DNA of 64,000 nt. Source: Clostridiales bacterium. GTDB taxonomy: Bacteria; Bacillota; Clostridia; Peptostreptococcales; Anaerovoracaceae. Position numbers and translations under genes: made by a program. The DNA lies in assembly GCA_015058275.1 (NCBI GenBank), contig SVCQ01000001.1, positions 109,270 to 173,269 of the forward strand, in the 5' to 3' direction. Below, one piece after another: positions 42,120-51,340 of the stretch (position 1 is the stretch's first letter; the number at the start of each line of letters is the position of its first letter). Below the pieces are notes generated by a model. It was not told where the DNA came from and searched no databases. It saw only the letters and a list, made by a program, of their open reading frames with translations.

Positions 42120-42195
42120 TGGTGGGCCATCTTGGGTTCGAACCAAGGACCGACCGGTTATGAGCCGGTTGCTCTAACCACTGAGCTAATGGCCC
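42120..42195 (-). tRNA. tRNA with CAT anticodon (Met-type)
   Basis: GGGCCATTAGCTCAGTGGTTAGAGCAACCGGCTCATAACCGGTCGGTCCTTGGTTCGAACCCAAGATGGCCCACCA; elongator Met versus Ile2 not distinguished. Confidence 0.88.
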
Positions 42196-42208
42196 AAGTA
42201 TTAAATTT

Positions 42209-42285
42209 TGGTCGGGGTGGCAGGATTTGAACCCGCGGCCCACTGGTCCCAAACCAGTTGCGCTACCAAACTGCGCTACACCCCG
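42209..42285 (-). tRNA. tRNA-Pro (TGG), copy 1
   Basis: Same 77-nt sequence as 42037-42113. Confidence 0.95.
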
Positions 42286-42289
42286 ATAT

Positions 42290-42365
42290 TGGCAGGGGCA
42301 GTAGGACTTGAACCCACGGCACGCGGTTTTGGAGACCGCTGCTCTACCAACTGAGCTATACCCCT
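42290..42365 (-). tRNA. tRNA-Trp (CCA)
   Basis: AGGGGTATAGCTCAGTTGGTAGAGCAGCGGTCTCCAAAACCGCGTGCCGTGGGTTCAAGTCCTACTGCCCCTGCCA. Confidence 0.95.
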
Positions 42366-42513
42366 ATGTCTTGCTCGTCTATTTGCGCGCCTGCTTCGTT
42401 GCTGCGCTCTCGCTCGTCGTTCGCATACAGGGAGTATTACTCTCTCCGCTCTCGATCGCGCGCCTCGCATTCATCGCAAATATACTTCGCACTACATCTT
42501 GCCTTAAGAAAGG

Positions 42514-42605
42514 TGGCGGAGAAGATGGGATTCGAACCCATGCGGCCCTATACGAACCCTAACGGTTTAGCAAACCGTCCTCTTCAGCCTCTTGAGTACT
42601 TCTCC
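42514..42605 (-). tRNA. tRNA-Ser (GCT)
   Basis: GGAGAAGTACTCAAGAGGCTGAAGAGGACGGTTTGCTAAACCGTTAGGG...CTTCTCCGCCA, long variable arm. Confidence 0.94.
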
Positions 42606-42618
42606 AAGTAAGGCTTCT

Positions 42619-42707
<89 letters not shown>

Positions 42708-42732
42708 GTATCCTTAGCGGGATAAGGTGTGT

Positions 42733-42808
42733 TGGTGACCCATCGGAGATTCGAACTCCGGACACCTTGATTAAAAGTCAAGTGCTCTGCCGACTGAGCT
42801 AATGGGTC
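42733..42808 (-). tRNA. tRNA-Lys (TTT)
   Basis: GACCCATTAGCTCAGTCGGCAGAGCACTTGACTTTTAATCAAGGTGTCCGGAGTTCGAATCTCCGATGGGTCACCA. Confidence 0.95.
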
Positions 42809-42813
42809 GCAAT

Positions 42814-42888
42814 TGGCTGGGGTAGCAGGACTCGAACCTACGAATGACAGAGTCAAAGTCTGTTGCCTTACCGCTTGGCTATACCCCA
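42814..42888 (-). tRNA. tRNA-Gln (TTG)
   Basis: TGGGGTATAGCCAAGCGGTAAGGCAACAGACTTTGACTCTGTCATTCGTAGGTTCGAGTCCTGCTACCCCAGCCA. Confidence 0.95.
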
Positions 42889-42921
42889 AAAGCACTAAAG
42901 CCGGCAAGTCGTAAAAAAAAT

Positions 42922-42998
42922 TGGTGAGCCCACAGGGATTCGAACCCCGGACACACGGCTTAGAAGGCCGTTGCTCTATCCAACTGAGCTATGGACCC
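42922..42998 (-). tRNA. tRNA-Arg (TCT)
   Basis: GGGTCCATAGCTCAGTTGGATAGAGCAACGGCCTTCTAAGCCGTGTGTCCGGGGTTCGAATCCCTGTGGGCTCACCA. Confidence 0.94.
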
Positions 42999-43029
42999 AC
43001 GATTGCCCAACATTGCCTTTACAAAAAAT

Positions 43030-43103
43030 TGGAGCGGATGATGAGAATCGAACTCACGCTATCAGCTTGGAAGGCTGAAGTTCTACCATTGAACTACATC
43101 CGC
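43030..43103 (-). tRNA. tRNA-Gly (TCC)
   Basis: GCGGATGTAGTTCAATGGTAGAACTTCAGCCTTCCAAGCTGATAGCGTGAGTTCGATTCTCATCATCCGCTCCA. Confidence 0.95.
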
Positions 43104-43108
43104 AAAAG

Positions 43109-43183
43109 TGGAGCGGAAGACGAGATTCGAACTCGCGACCCTCGCCTTGGCAAGGCGATGCTCTACCCCTGAGCCACTTCCGC
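43109..43183 (-). tRNA. tRNA-Gly (GCC)
   Basis: GCGGAAGTGGCTCAGGGGTAGAGCATCGCCTTGCCAAGGCGAGGGTCGCGAGTTCGAATCTCGTCTTCCGCTCCA. Confidence 0.95.
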
Positions 43184-43204
43184 ATATCTGAACTTTATAA
43201 ATCT

Positions 43205-43289
43205 TGGTCGAGGGGGATGGATTCGAACCATCGAAAGCAGTGCTAACGGATTTACAGTCCGCCCCCTTTGGCCACTCGGGAACCCCTCG
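43205..43289 (-). tRNA. tRNA-Tyr (GTA)
   Basis: CGAGGGGTTCCCGAGTGGCCAAAGGGGGCGGACTGTAAATCCGTTAGCACTGCTTTCGATGGTTCGAATCCATCCCCCTCGACCA. Confidence 0.95.
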
Positions 43290-43297
43290 ATAAATCT

Positions 43298-43372
43298 TGG
43301 AGCTGATGGAGGGAATCGAACCCCCAACCTGCTGATTACAAATCAGCTGCTCTACCGTTGAGCCACATCAGC
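43298..43372 (-). tRNA. tRNA-Thr (TGT)
   Basis: GCTGATGTGGCTCAACGGTAGAGCAGCTGATTTGTAATCAGCAGGTTGGGGGTTCGATTCCCTCCATCAGCTCCA. Confidence 0.95.
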
Positions 43373-43376
43373 ATAT

Positions 43377-43453
43377 TGGCGACCGGGAACGGGCTCGAAC
43401 CGTCGACCTCCAGCGTGACAGGCTGGCATTCTAACCAGCTGAACTACCCGGCC
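43377..43453 (-). tRNA. tRNA-Asp (GTC)
   Basis: GGCCGGGTAGTTCAGCTGGTTAGAATGCCAGCCTGTCACGCTGGAGGTCGACGGTTCGAGCCCGTTCCCGGTCGCCA. Confidence 0.95.
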
Positions 43454-43472
43454 ATGATATGTAAAGGTGCTA

Positions 43473-43548
43473 TGGTGGGCGCAATAGGGCTCGAACCTAT
43501 GACCCCCTGCTTGTAAGGCAGGTGCTCTCCCAGCTGAGCTATGCGCCC
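43473..43548 (-). tRNA. tRNA-Val (TAC)
   Basis: GGGCGCATAGCTCAGCTGGGAGAGCACCTGCCTTACAAGCAGGGGGTCATAGGTTCGAGCCCTATTGCGCCCACCA. Confidence 0.95.
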
Positions 43549-43648
43549 GTCATTTTTGACGCTTGATTATATTAGCACGATATAATTGCTGTGTCAAACA
43601 AAATTTCAACTTATTTTTACTATGATGTTTGTTTTTTAGGACAAAGCG

Positions 43649-44290
43649 TCAAATGCACGGATATTTGGCAAGATCCGCCCTCTCATCTTTGAGTACTGCC
43701 CTGCCTCCCGTGAGGTCTGCTATGAGGGATTTGACCCTGTCCCCTTCTTCGGACGGACATTTGATAAGTGCGCTGACCACATCGGTATATGTGATGTCCG
43801 CAATATCAAAGCCGCCTTCAGCGGACAAGTTCCGGAGCTTGCTCAGATATGTATAGTCAAGCGAGTATTCGAGGATCGCACTGTCTCTCACCTCGCATGT
43901 GCCGGCTGCGTCAAGGGCAAGCCCGGCCGCATGCGTGTAGGCCCTGGCAAGACCGCCTGTACCGAGCTTTATGCCCCCGAAGTATCTCGTGACCACCACG
44001 ACGACATTTGTAAGCTCTCTGCTGCTTATTAGCCTGAGTACGGGCATGCCCGAAGTCCCGGCGGGCTCTCCGTCATCGCTCGCCCACTGATGCTCCATGC
44101 CGGCTCCGCATACAAAGGCAGGCACATTGTGTGTCGCGTCTTTATATTTCTCCTTGATCTGTGATACGAAAAGTCTCGCCTCTTCCGGCGATCCCGCCGG
44201 AGAGGCATGCGCTATGAAGCGGGAGCGTTCGATAACGTACTCCGCTTCGGCATATTCAAGTATCGATTTATATAGATACATATACGCCAT
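43649..44290 (-). CDS. YigZ/IMPACT family protein
   Basis: EYVIERSRFIAHASP, DGEPAGTSGMPVLRLI, VVVTRYFGGIKLGTGGLARAY. Confidence 0.92.
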   Translation of the reverse strand: MAYMYLYKSILEYAEAEYVIERSRFIAHASPAGSPEEARLFVSQIKEKYKDATHNVPAFVCGAGMEHQWASDDGEPAGTSGMPVLRLISSRELTNVVVVVTRYFGGIKLGTGGLARAYTHAAGLALDAAGTCEVRDSAILEYSLDYTYLSKLRNLSAEGGFDIADITYTDVVSALIKCPSEEGDRVKSLIADLTGGRAVLKDERADLAKYPCI

Positions 44291-44319
44291 TTATCGCCCC
44301 TGTGAGGGGACAAACTGCA

Positions 44320-45747
44320 TCAGAGGATATATTTATCGACGTCGACTTCCTTGATCTTCTCACCGAGTTTTTCGAGCACGTATTCCCTGTCGATGACAAA
44401 GTCTGCAGCGTCCGGATCCGGGAGGTTGAACGAGATGTCCTCAAGTAGGATCTCGAGTATGGTGTGAAGTCTCCTGGCTCCGATGTTCTCGGTCTCCTCA
44501 TTCATGAGGTATGCGAGATTTGCGATCTCATCTATCGCATCGTCTGTGAAGTCAATCTTGACGCCCTCTGTCTCAAGGAGAGCCTTCTGCTGCTTTGTTA
44601 CGGCGTTCTCCGGAACCGTAAGGATCTTTTTGAAGTCCTCCCTGTCGAGGTTCTGAAGCTCTACGTTGATCGGGAACCTTCCCTGCAGCTCAGGGATCAG
44701 GTCGCTCGGCTTGGATACATGGAACGCACCTGCTCCGATGAAGAGCATGTGGTCCGTCTTGACCGGTCCGTACTTGGTATTGACGACGCTGCCCTCGACT
44801 ATAGGCAGGATGTCTCTCTGGACGCCCTCTCTTGATACGTCGGCTCCGGATCTCATGCTGCTGCCGGAAGCGATCTTGTCTATCTCGTCGATAAAGATGA
44901 TGCCGTTCTGCTCTGCATTCTGCAGGGCCTCGTCAGTCACCTGGTCCATGTCGATCATCTTCTGTGCTTCCTGCTCTCTGAGGATGCGCCTTGCATCGCT
45001 GACCTTGCATTTCTTGCGCTTGGTCTTCTTAGGAAGCATGCTGTCAAAGATATTGCCGATGGCTATCATGCTTTCGTTCTGATTATCGAGCTGATTTGTC
45101 TTAGGCACATCGTCGACTTCGATCTCGACGATCTGATCCTCGAGAAGTCCGGCCTTGAGCTGCTCTCTCACCTGGTCTCTCGCCATCCTGATGTCTGCAT
45201 ACTCCTTGCTGGTCTCGAATTCCTTTTGTCTGCTTTCTTCGTACTCCTGCTTTTGAGTCTTGTAGCCGAGGTTGCCGAAGATATTGCCGAGCTGCACTCC
45301 GCTCTGCTGGTCGTTCTGAGGACCAGGGATGATGGACTTGACGATGATATCCTCTGCGATGACGTTAGCCATTTCGGCGTTCTCGTCCATTCTCTTTTGC
45401 TTGCTCAGTCTCATCGATGCCTCCACGAGGTCTCTGATCATGGAATCGACATCGCGGCCGACATAACCCACCTCAGTGAATTTGGTGGCCTCGACCTTGA
45501 CAAAAGGCGCGTCCATGAGACGCGCAAGTCTCCTTGCGATCTCTGTCTTACCGACACCTGTAGGTCCCATCATGAGGATGTTCTTGGGAGAGATCTCCTC
45601 TCTCATTTCCTCACTCAGCTGACTTCTCCTGTAGCGGTTACGAAGGGCTATGGCCACGTACTTTTTGGCCTCGTCCTGTCCGATTATGTATTTGTCGAGC
45701 TCCGCAACGATCTGTTTCGGAGTCATGTTCTTGATATTGTCTGCCAT
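44320..45747 (-). CDS. hslU: ATP-dependent protease ATPase subunit HslU
   Basis: MTPKQIVAELDKYIIGQDEAKK, MMGPTGVGKTEIARRLA, GIIFIDEIDKIA, ILEDISFN-type C-terminus. Confidence 0.96.
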   Translation of the reverse strand: MADNIKNMTPKQIVAELDKYIIGQDEAKKYVAIALRNRYRRSQLSEEMREEISPKNILMMGPTGVGKTEIARRLARLMDAPFVKVEATKFTEVGYVGRDVDSMIRDLVEASMRLSKQKRMDENAEMANVIAEDIIVKSIIPGPQNDQQSGVQLGNIFGNLGYKTQKQEYEESRQKEFETSKEYADIRMARDQVREQLKAGLLEDQIVEIEVDDVPKTNQLDNQNESMIAIGNIFDSMLPKKTKRKKCKVSDARRILREQEAQKMIDMDQVTDEALQNAEQNGIIFIDEIDKIASGSSMRSGADVSREGVQRDILPIVEGSVVNTKYGPVKTDHMLFIGAGAFHVSKPSDLIPELQGRFPINVELQNLDREDFKKILTVPENAVTKQQKALLETEGVKIDFTDDAIDEIANLAYLMNEETENIGARRLHTILEILLEDISFNLPDPDAADFVIDREYVLEKLGEKIKEVDVDKYIL

Positions 45748-45765
45748 TTCCGATCTCCAGTACTG

Positions 45766-46305
45766 TTAAAGCTTTTCTATGCTGATATTGCCGTTAGTGT
45801 AAACGCATATATTGGAAGCGATCTCAAGCGACTTCCTGACGATGGTCTCTGCGTCAAGGTCGGTGTTTTCGTACAGTGCGACAGCCGCCGAATAAGCGTA
45901 ATTGCCGCCGGAGCCGATAGCCACCACGTCCTTGTCAGGCGAGATGACCTCACCGTTGCCGCTTATGACAAGGAGGTCTTGCTCGTCGGCTACGATCATG
46001 AGAGCCTCGAGGTTCCTCATCGCCTTGTCGGATCTCCAGTACTGCGCAAGGTCGACAGCGGCTCTCTTGAGATTGCCGGCGTGCTCGCCGAGCTTGTTCT
46101 CGAACTTCTCAGTCAGTGAGAATGCGTCGGCTACAGAGCCCGCAAACCCGGTCAGCACCTTGTCCTTGTAGATCTTTTTGACCTTTTTGGCGCCGTTCTT
46201 CATGATGGTAGTCTCGCCCATCGTCACCTGGCCGTCTCCGCCTATGGCGATATCGCCGTTCGGCCTTCTCACAGCGCATATTGTGGTTGCATGGAACTTT
46301 ATCAT
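45766..46305 (-). CDS. hslV: ATP-dependent protease subunit HslV
   Basis: [58 protein letters not shown]. Confidence 0.96.
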   Translation of the reverse strand: MIKFHATTICAVRRPNGDIAIGGDGQVTMGETTIMKNGAKKVKKIYKDKVLTGFAGSVADAFSLTEKFENKLGEHAGNLKRAAVDLAQYWRSDKAMRNLEALMIVADEQDLLVISGNGEVISPDKDVVAIGSGGNYAYSAAVALYENTDLDAETIVRKSLEIASNICVYTNGNISIEKL

Positions 46306-48392
46306 TTCTTTTTCTCCTTGTATTTGCACTCAGGATTGGAACACTTCACAGTTCCGTTCCTGCCCTTTGTCCTTACCAGCATGGATCCGCAGTCCGGGCA
46401 CATCTCTCCCGTCGGCATGTCCCAGTACGAGACATCGCATGCAGGATAGCCGCTGCAGCCGTAGAATACCTTGCCGGACTTGCGACCTCTCTTCTCGATG
46501 ATGTCCTTGCCGCACTTAGGGCATTTGACCCCGGTGGACTTGACGATAGGCTTGGTGTTCTTGCACTCAGGATAGCCTGTGCATGCGAGGAACCTTCCGA
46601 ATCTGCCCTCCTTGATCGCCATAGGCTTGCCGCAGATATCGCAGACCTCGTCGGAGAGCACGACTTCCTTTTCGATGCGCTCTACCTCGCGCTCTGCGAC
46701 CTTGAGTTCTTCGCTGAAGCCCTTGTAGAAGTCGGCTATGACGCTGCGCCATTCCTTATTGCCGAGTTCGATTCCGTCGAGATTGTCCTCCATCTCTCCT
46801 GTGAAGTCCACATCGACTATGTCTGCGAAGTATACCTGGAGTATGCCGATGACATCGAAGCCGAGCTTGGTAGGCTCAAGGCTCTTTTTGACCCTCTTGA
46901 CGTACTTCCTGTTGACCAGCACGGATATGATGGATGCGTAGGTACTAGGCCTTCCGATGTTCTTCTCTTCCATCTCCTTGACGAGGCCTGCCTCAGTGTA
47001 TCTTGCAGGAGGCTGGGTGAACTTCTGCTCCTTGATGAGCTTTTCAAGATCGAGGACCTCGCCCTCGCTGAGCTTCGGCACATTGACCTCCCCCTCGGGA
47101 TTCGAGGTCTTGTATACCTTGCGCCAGCCTTCGAAGGTCATGTGAGCTCCGTTGGCCTTGAATTCGTATCTGCCGTTCTTGATAAGGACCTGCATGGTTT
47201 CATACTTTGCGGCTGCCATGCGGGATGCAACGAACCTCTTCCAGATGAGATCGTAGAGCTTGTACTGATCAGGAGTAAGTGAATCCCTGATGAGTTCAGG
47301 CTCCAGATTGACATCCGACGGCCTGATGGCCTCGTGAGCGTCCTGCATGGCCTTGTTCCTGTTTGTGAATACGTTATTTCCGACGTACTCGTCTCCGAAT
47401 TTCTCCTTTATGTAAGCAGCGCCTGCCGCGGCAGCCTGTGCGGATACTCTGACAGAGTCTGTCCTTATGTATGTGACAAGACCTCTGGCTCCGATGCCCT
47501 TGAGGCTGACACCCTCGTAGAGCTGCTGTGCGATCTGCATCGTCTTGCTCGTCTGAAATCCCAGCTTGATGGATGCATCCTGCTGCATGCTCGATGTGGT
47601 GAACGGAGCATAAGGCTTGGTCTGTCTCTTGCCGGCTTTGATCGAATCAACCGTGTAGCTTCCGCTGCTTAGCTCATCAGCGATGCTGTCGGCCTGCTCG
47701 CCGGACTTTACAGAAGCCTTTTTGCCGTCGATCTTGTTGAGGTCGGCAACAAAGCCGTCGCCGAAGTCGGCAGCGATGTACCAGTACTCCTCAGGTACGA
47801 AGTCCTGTATCTCACGCTCCCTGTCGCAGATGAGCTTGAGTGCTGCAGACTGTACTCTGCCTGCGCTGAGGCCCCAGGAGACTTTCTTCCACAGGAGCGG
47901 GCTAATCTGATAACCCACGAGTCTGTCGAGGACTCTCCTTGCCTGCTGTGCGTCTACAAGTCCGTTGTCTATAGTGCGCGGCTCCTTGATGGCCGCCTGG
48001 ACCGTGTCCTTGTTGATCTCATTGAACATGACGCGGCACTTGTCCTCAGGATCCATGTCCAGGATATGTGTCAGATGCCATGAGATTGCCTCTCCCTCGC
48101 GGTCAGGGTCCGTTGCGAGCAGGACCTTGTCTGCAGCCTTGGCTTCCTTTTTGATCTCCTTGATGGTATCTCCCTTGCCGCGGATGTTGATGTACTCCGG
48201 CTCGAAGTTGTTGTCCACATCGACTCCGAGTCTGCTCTTTGGCAGGTCGCGTACATGTCCGACTGAGGCGATGACCTTATACTTTGAACCTAGGTACTTC
48301 CCTATTATCTTGGCCTTTGACGGCGACTCCACAACCAGCAGAGTCTTGCCCGCCGAAGATGGTTTTTTTGCTGTTTTCTTTGCAGCTGCCAT
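46302..48392 (-). CDS. topA: DNA topoisomerase I
   Basis: [44 protein letters not shown], three C-terminal zinc ribbons. Confidence 0.96.
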   Translation of the reverse strand: MAAAKKTAKKPSSAGKTLLVVESPSKAKIIGKYLGSKYKVIASVGHVRDLPKSRLGVDVDNNFEPEYINIRGKGDTIKEIKKEAKAADKVLLATDPDREGEAISWHLTHILDMDPEDKCRVMFNEINKDTVQAAIKEPRTIDNGLVDAQQARRVLDRLVGYQISPLLWKKVSWGLSAGRVQSAALKLICDREREIQDFVPEEYWYIAADFGDGFVADLNKIDGKKASVKSGEQADSIADELSSGSYTVDSIKAGKRQTKPYAPFTTSSMQQDASIKLGFQTSKTMQIAQQLYEGVSLKGIGARGLVTYIRTDSVRVSAQAAAAGAAYIKEKFGDEYVGNNVFTNRNKAMQDAHEAIRPSDVNLEPELIRDSLTPDQYKLYDLIWKRFVASRMAAAKYETMQVLIKNGRYEFKANGAHMTFEGWRKVYKTSNPEGEVNVPKLSEGEVLDLEKLIKEQKFTQPPARYTEAGLVKEMEEKNIGRPSTYASIISVLVNRKYVKRVKKSLEPTKLGFDVIGILQVYFADIVDVDFTGEMEDNLDGIELGNKEWRSVIADFYKGFSEELKVAEREVERIEKEVVLSDEVCDICGKPMAIKEGRFGRFLACTGYPECKNTKPIVKSTGVKCPKCGKDIIEKRGRKSGKVFYGCSGYPACDVSYWDMPTGEMCPDCGSMLVRTKGRNGTVKCSNPECKYKEKKK

Positions 48393-48481
48393 TAACGTCT
48401 CCTTGTTTTATTTAATATATAATGTAGATAGATTTCAATTTGAAACTTTAGCACAAGCGGACAGACATATACAAGTCTTTT

Positions 48482-49363
48482 CTATCTGGACAGATAGATT
48501 CTGCCCGCATACGATTCAACAAGTCCCTTTATCTCCATTACAGTGATCAGGGAGTTCACAAGGGACGCACTGAGTCCCGTATCCCATATTATCTCATCAC
48601 AGGTCGCTCCGTTATTGCGGACTACCGACTCGTATATCGCAAGCTCGTCTCCTTCAAGATCGGGAGTTCCTGTATTCATCCTGCCGGAGGCGGCGCCTAT
48701 ATCTCTGAGCAGGTCATCGATTATCACAAGCGGTACTGCGCCGTCTCTTATGAGGAGGTTGCAGCCTATGCTCGACCCGCTGTTGATATTGCCCGGCACG
48801 GCGTATACTGTGCGTCCCTGCTCGGATGCAAACTTAGCCGTTATAAGCGAGCCGCTCTCCATCCCCGCCTCCACGACCACAAGGGCCTCTGATAATCCGC
48901 TGATGATCCTGTTCCTCTGGGGGAATGTCCCTTTGTTGGCATCCTGATACGGAGGATATTCACTCACGACAAGCCCGCCCGCCTTAAGACCTCTGTTCAT
49001 AAGTCCGCGGTTCCTCTCAGGCCCCATCCTTTCTATGCCGCTCCCGAGCACTCCGATGATCTTCCCCTCACCCTCAAGCGCACCCTCGTGAGAGAAGGCA
49101 TCGATGCCAAGAGCCAGCCCTGAGATCACAGGCACGCCCGCCTCGGCAAGCCTCCTGCCCGTCATGAGCGCAACGTTTTTGCCGTACAGGGTATATCTCC
49201 TTGATCCCACTACCCCGACAGACGGTTCAAGCAGGAGAGAGATGTCCCCCGTACAGTAAAGCTGCTTCGGAGGATTATGTATATTCCTCAGCTTGTCCGG
49301 GTATTCGGCAGATGCTATGTCTATCTTTTCTGTCCTGTACATGGTCTTCCTCTCAGATGTCAT
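48482..49363 (-). CDS. dprA: DNA-processing protein DprA
   Basis: VGVVGSRRYTLYGKNVA, VISGLALGIDAFSHEGAL, FPQRNRIISGLSEALVVVEAG, AVPGNINSGSSIGCNLLI; start could be 49342 or 49363. Confidence 0.94.
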   Translation of the reverse strand: MTSERKTMYRTEKIDIASAEYPDKLRNIHNPPKQLYCTGDISLLLEPSVGVVGSRRYTLYGKNVALMTGRRLAEAGVPVISGLALGIDAFSHEGALEGEGKIIGVLGSGIERMGPERNRGLMNRGLKAGGLVVSEYPPYQDANKGTFPQRNRIISGLSEALVVVEAGMESGSLITAKFASEQGRTVYAVPGNINSGSSIGCNLLIRDGAVPLVIIDDLLRDIGAASGRMNTGTPDLEGDELAIYESVVRNNGATCDEIIWDTGLSASLVNSLITVMEIKGLVESYAGRIYLSR

Positions 49364-50858
49364 ATTCAAATCTGTAGCCGAGAGCCTCGGCAAGATGTTC
49401 TGTATTAATGGATGCTCTCGCATCAAGATCCGCTATGGTGCGTGCCACTTTGAGTGTCCTGGCGTAGGCTCTGGGTGACATGTTGAACTTATCATAGGCT
49501 GAATTCATGAATCCGGTCTCTTTGCTGCCGAGTCTGCAGTGTATCTCCGTATCGCGGGCTGTGAGCTCCGAATTATAGCCGGACCTTCCCTGTGATGCCG
49601 CGAACGCCCCTGCCGCTTCGACCTGAGTTCTCATCGTCAAAGTATCAAGTCCGCTTCTGGCTCCGGTCAGCTCCCCGTAAGTGACCTTCTCCATGGAGAT
49701 GCACATGTCGATACGGTCCATGATAGGTCCGCTCAGGCGTCTTTTGTACCTCTCTATATCCGCCTGGGAGCAGCTGCACTCCCTGTCTCTGTCTCCCAGG
49801 AATCCGCAGGGACACGGATTGGCCGCCATCATAAGCTGAAAGTTACACGGGAACCTGTAAGTCTCGCCCTTTCTTGTATGTGAGATCGCCTTGTCCTCGA
49901 GAGGCTGTCTGAGGCCCTCTATAGTCCTCCTGTCAAATTCGCAGACTTCGTCAAGGAAGAGCACTCCGTTGTGAGCCATGGTTATCTCTCCTGGGACAGG
50001 ATGCAGACCACCGCCTATGAGCCCCGCCCGGCCGATGGAATGATGAGGCGCTCTGAAAGGTCTTACACGGCAGAGTTCCGTCTCCTCTCCGCTGTGTCCG
50101 TCCACAGACCTTATGATGGCAGTCTCGAGCATCTCCCTTTCGCTCATCCCCGGCATTATCCCCGGCATGCGTCGTGCGAGCATGGTCTTGCCGCAGCCCG
50201 GGCTTCCCTTCAGGAGAATCCCGTGTCTTCCGGCAGCAGCCACGACAAGTGCCCTCTTGGCATTCTCCTGCCCGGCTATGTCCGCAAAGTCTGCAGTTTC
50301 CGGTGCTTTCTTTGTTCCTTCTATACCGGGGTCAAGCATAGCTTCCTTTGGCCTTCGCTTCAGTATGTCCACGCATTCTGCAAGACTCGATGCCGTATGG
50401 ATATTGCCTCCTGCTATTACCGCTTCGCTCCGGTTGGCTTCAGGGACCACTATCCCTTCAAGACCCGTGTCCACCATGTGGAGCATCATCGGAAGAGCTC
50501 CGTCCACGCCGAGGACTCTCCCGTCCAGAGAGAGCTCTCCTATCATGCCCCACCCCCTGCACATATGTCCGCTGAAATACCCGCTGCAGCAAAGTATCCC
50601 TACAGCCATCGGCAAATCCAGGCAGCTTCCGTTCTTGCGCAGGCTTGCAGGTGTCAGATTGACCGTTATCCTGCCGCGCGGGAAGTCAAAGCCTGAATTG
50701 ATGACTGCGCTTTTGATCCTCTCTCTTGCTTCCATTACCATGGTCGACGGCAGACCGACTATATTGATGCCCGGCAGGCCTCTTGCGATATCCGTCTCAA
50801 CATATACGCTCATGCCTTCGATGCCGAAGCATACGGATGAATTGATCCTGCTGTACAT
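49353..50858 (-). CDS. comM: YifB family Mg-chelatase-like AAA ATPase (ComM)
   Basis: LLKGSPGCGKTMLARRMPGIMP, FRAPHHSIGRAGLIGGG, GVLFLDEVCEFDRRTIEGLRQPLED, NPCPCGFLGD. Confidence 0.95.
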   Translation of the reverse strand: MYSRINSSVCFGIEGMSVYVETDIARGLPGINIVGLPSTMVMEARERIKSAVINSGFDFPRGRITVNLTPASLRKNGSCLDLPMAVGILCCSGYFSGHMCRGWGMIGELSLDGRVLGVDGALPMMLHMVDTGLEGIVVPEANRSEAVIAGGNIHTASSLAECVDILKRRPKEAMLDPGIEGTKKAPETADFADIAGQENAKRALVVAAAGRHGILLKGSPGCGKTMLARRMPGIMPGMSEREMLETAIIRSVDGHSGEETELCRVRPFRAPHHSIGRAGLIGGGLHPVPGEITMAHNGVLFLDEVCEFDRRTIEGLRQPLEDKAISHTRKGETYRFPCNFQLMMAANPCPCGFLGDRDRECSCSQADIERYKRRLSGPIMDRIDMCISMEKVTYGELTGARSGLDTLTMRTQVEAAGAFAASQGRSGYNSELTARDTEIHCRLGSKETGFMNSAYDKFNMSPRAYARTLKVARTIADLDARASINTEHLAEALGYRFEYDI

Positions 50859-50869
50859 CAGATCACCTC

Positions 50870-51202
50870 CTACATGCAGTCCTCGATAAGATCAGTCATG
50901 ATCTCATAGACATCGAAGGATATGCTCTTCCACTGGAGCCTCCGGTTGGACAGATATGACTTTGCGGCCTTTCGTATCCTGTCCTGCTTGATCTTTGTGA
51001 CCGAATCTGAAGGATAGCCGTACTGAGAGCCCGTCCTCGTCTTTACCTCAATGAAATGCATGACCCCGTCCTTGAGAGCGATAATGTCTATCTCTCCCTG
51101 CTTTGTCGCAAAATTCCTCGCTATTATCCTGAATCCCGAATTCTCCAGAAGCTTGGCTGCGAAATCCTCTCCTATGTCTCCTACGTTCTTCCTGTATCTC
51201 AT
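50870..51202 (-). CDS. YraN family protein (UPF0102)
   Basis: GEDFAAKLLENSGFRIIARNFATKQGEIDIIALKDGVMHFIEVKTRTG. Confidence 0.94.
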   Translation of the reverse strand: MRYRKNVGDIGEDFAAKLLENSGFRIIARNFATKQGEIDIIALKDGVMHFIEVKTRTGSQYGYPSDSVTKIKQDRIRKAAKSYLSNRRLQWKSISFDVYEIMTDLIEDCM

Positions 51203-51248
51203 GTAGTCGTTCTCCTTTCCCTGTGTTATGTCAAAAATCGTATCAACA

Positions 51249-51288
51249 GGGCGCTTTTTTGTCGAACAACCAGGGCACTTATTCCAAC
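51249..51288 (-). promoter_or_regulatory. Weaker, possibly related upstream element ahead of yraN-comM-dprA
   Basis: Minus strand TTGGAATAAGTGCCCTGGTTGTTCGACAAAAAAGCGCCC resembles CTGCAAAAAATGCCCGGGATCCGACAAAATTTTAATGG (comEC) if a short gap is allowed. Confidence 0.3.
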
Positions 51289-51314
51289 AAAAAAAGCCCT
51301 TTTTCAGGGCTTAT
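51286..51314 (-). terminator. Terminator after the HAD hydrolase gene
   Basis: Minus strand AAGCCCTGAAAAAGGGCTTTTTTTG. Confidence 0.8.
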
Positions 51315-51340
51315 CGCTTGAATATTGAGAAGAATAACAA

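Noticed and set aside
42366-42562. Short ORFs within the tRNA array (e.g. 42276..42470 -)
   Set aside because: They translate tRNA genes and spacers; not credible proteins.
45226-47282. Long plus-strand ORFs (297 and 333 aa) opposite hslU, hslV and topA
   Set aside because: The minus strand encodes unmistakable proteins; the plus ORFs are shadows.
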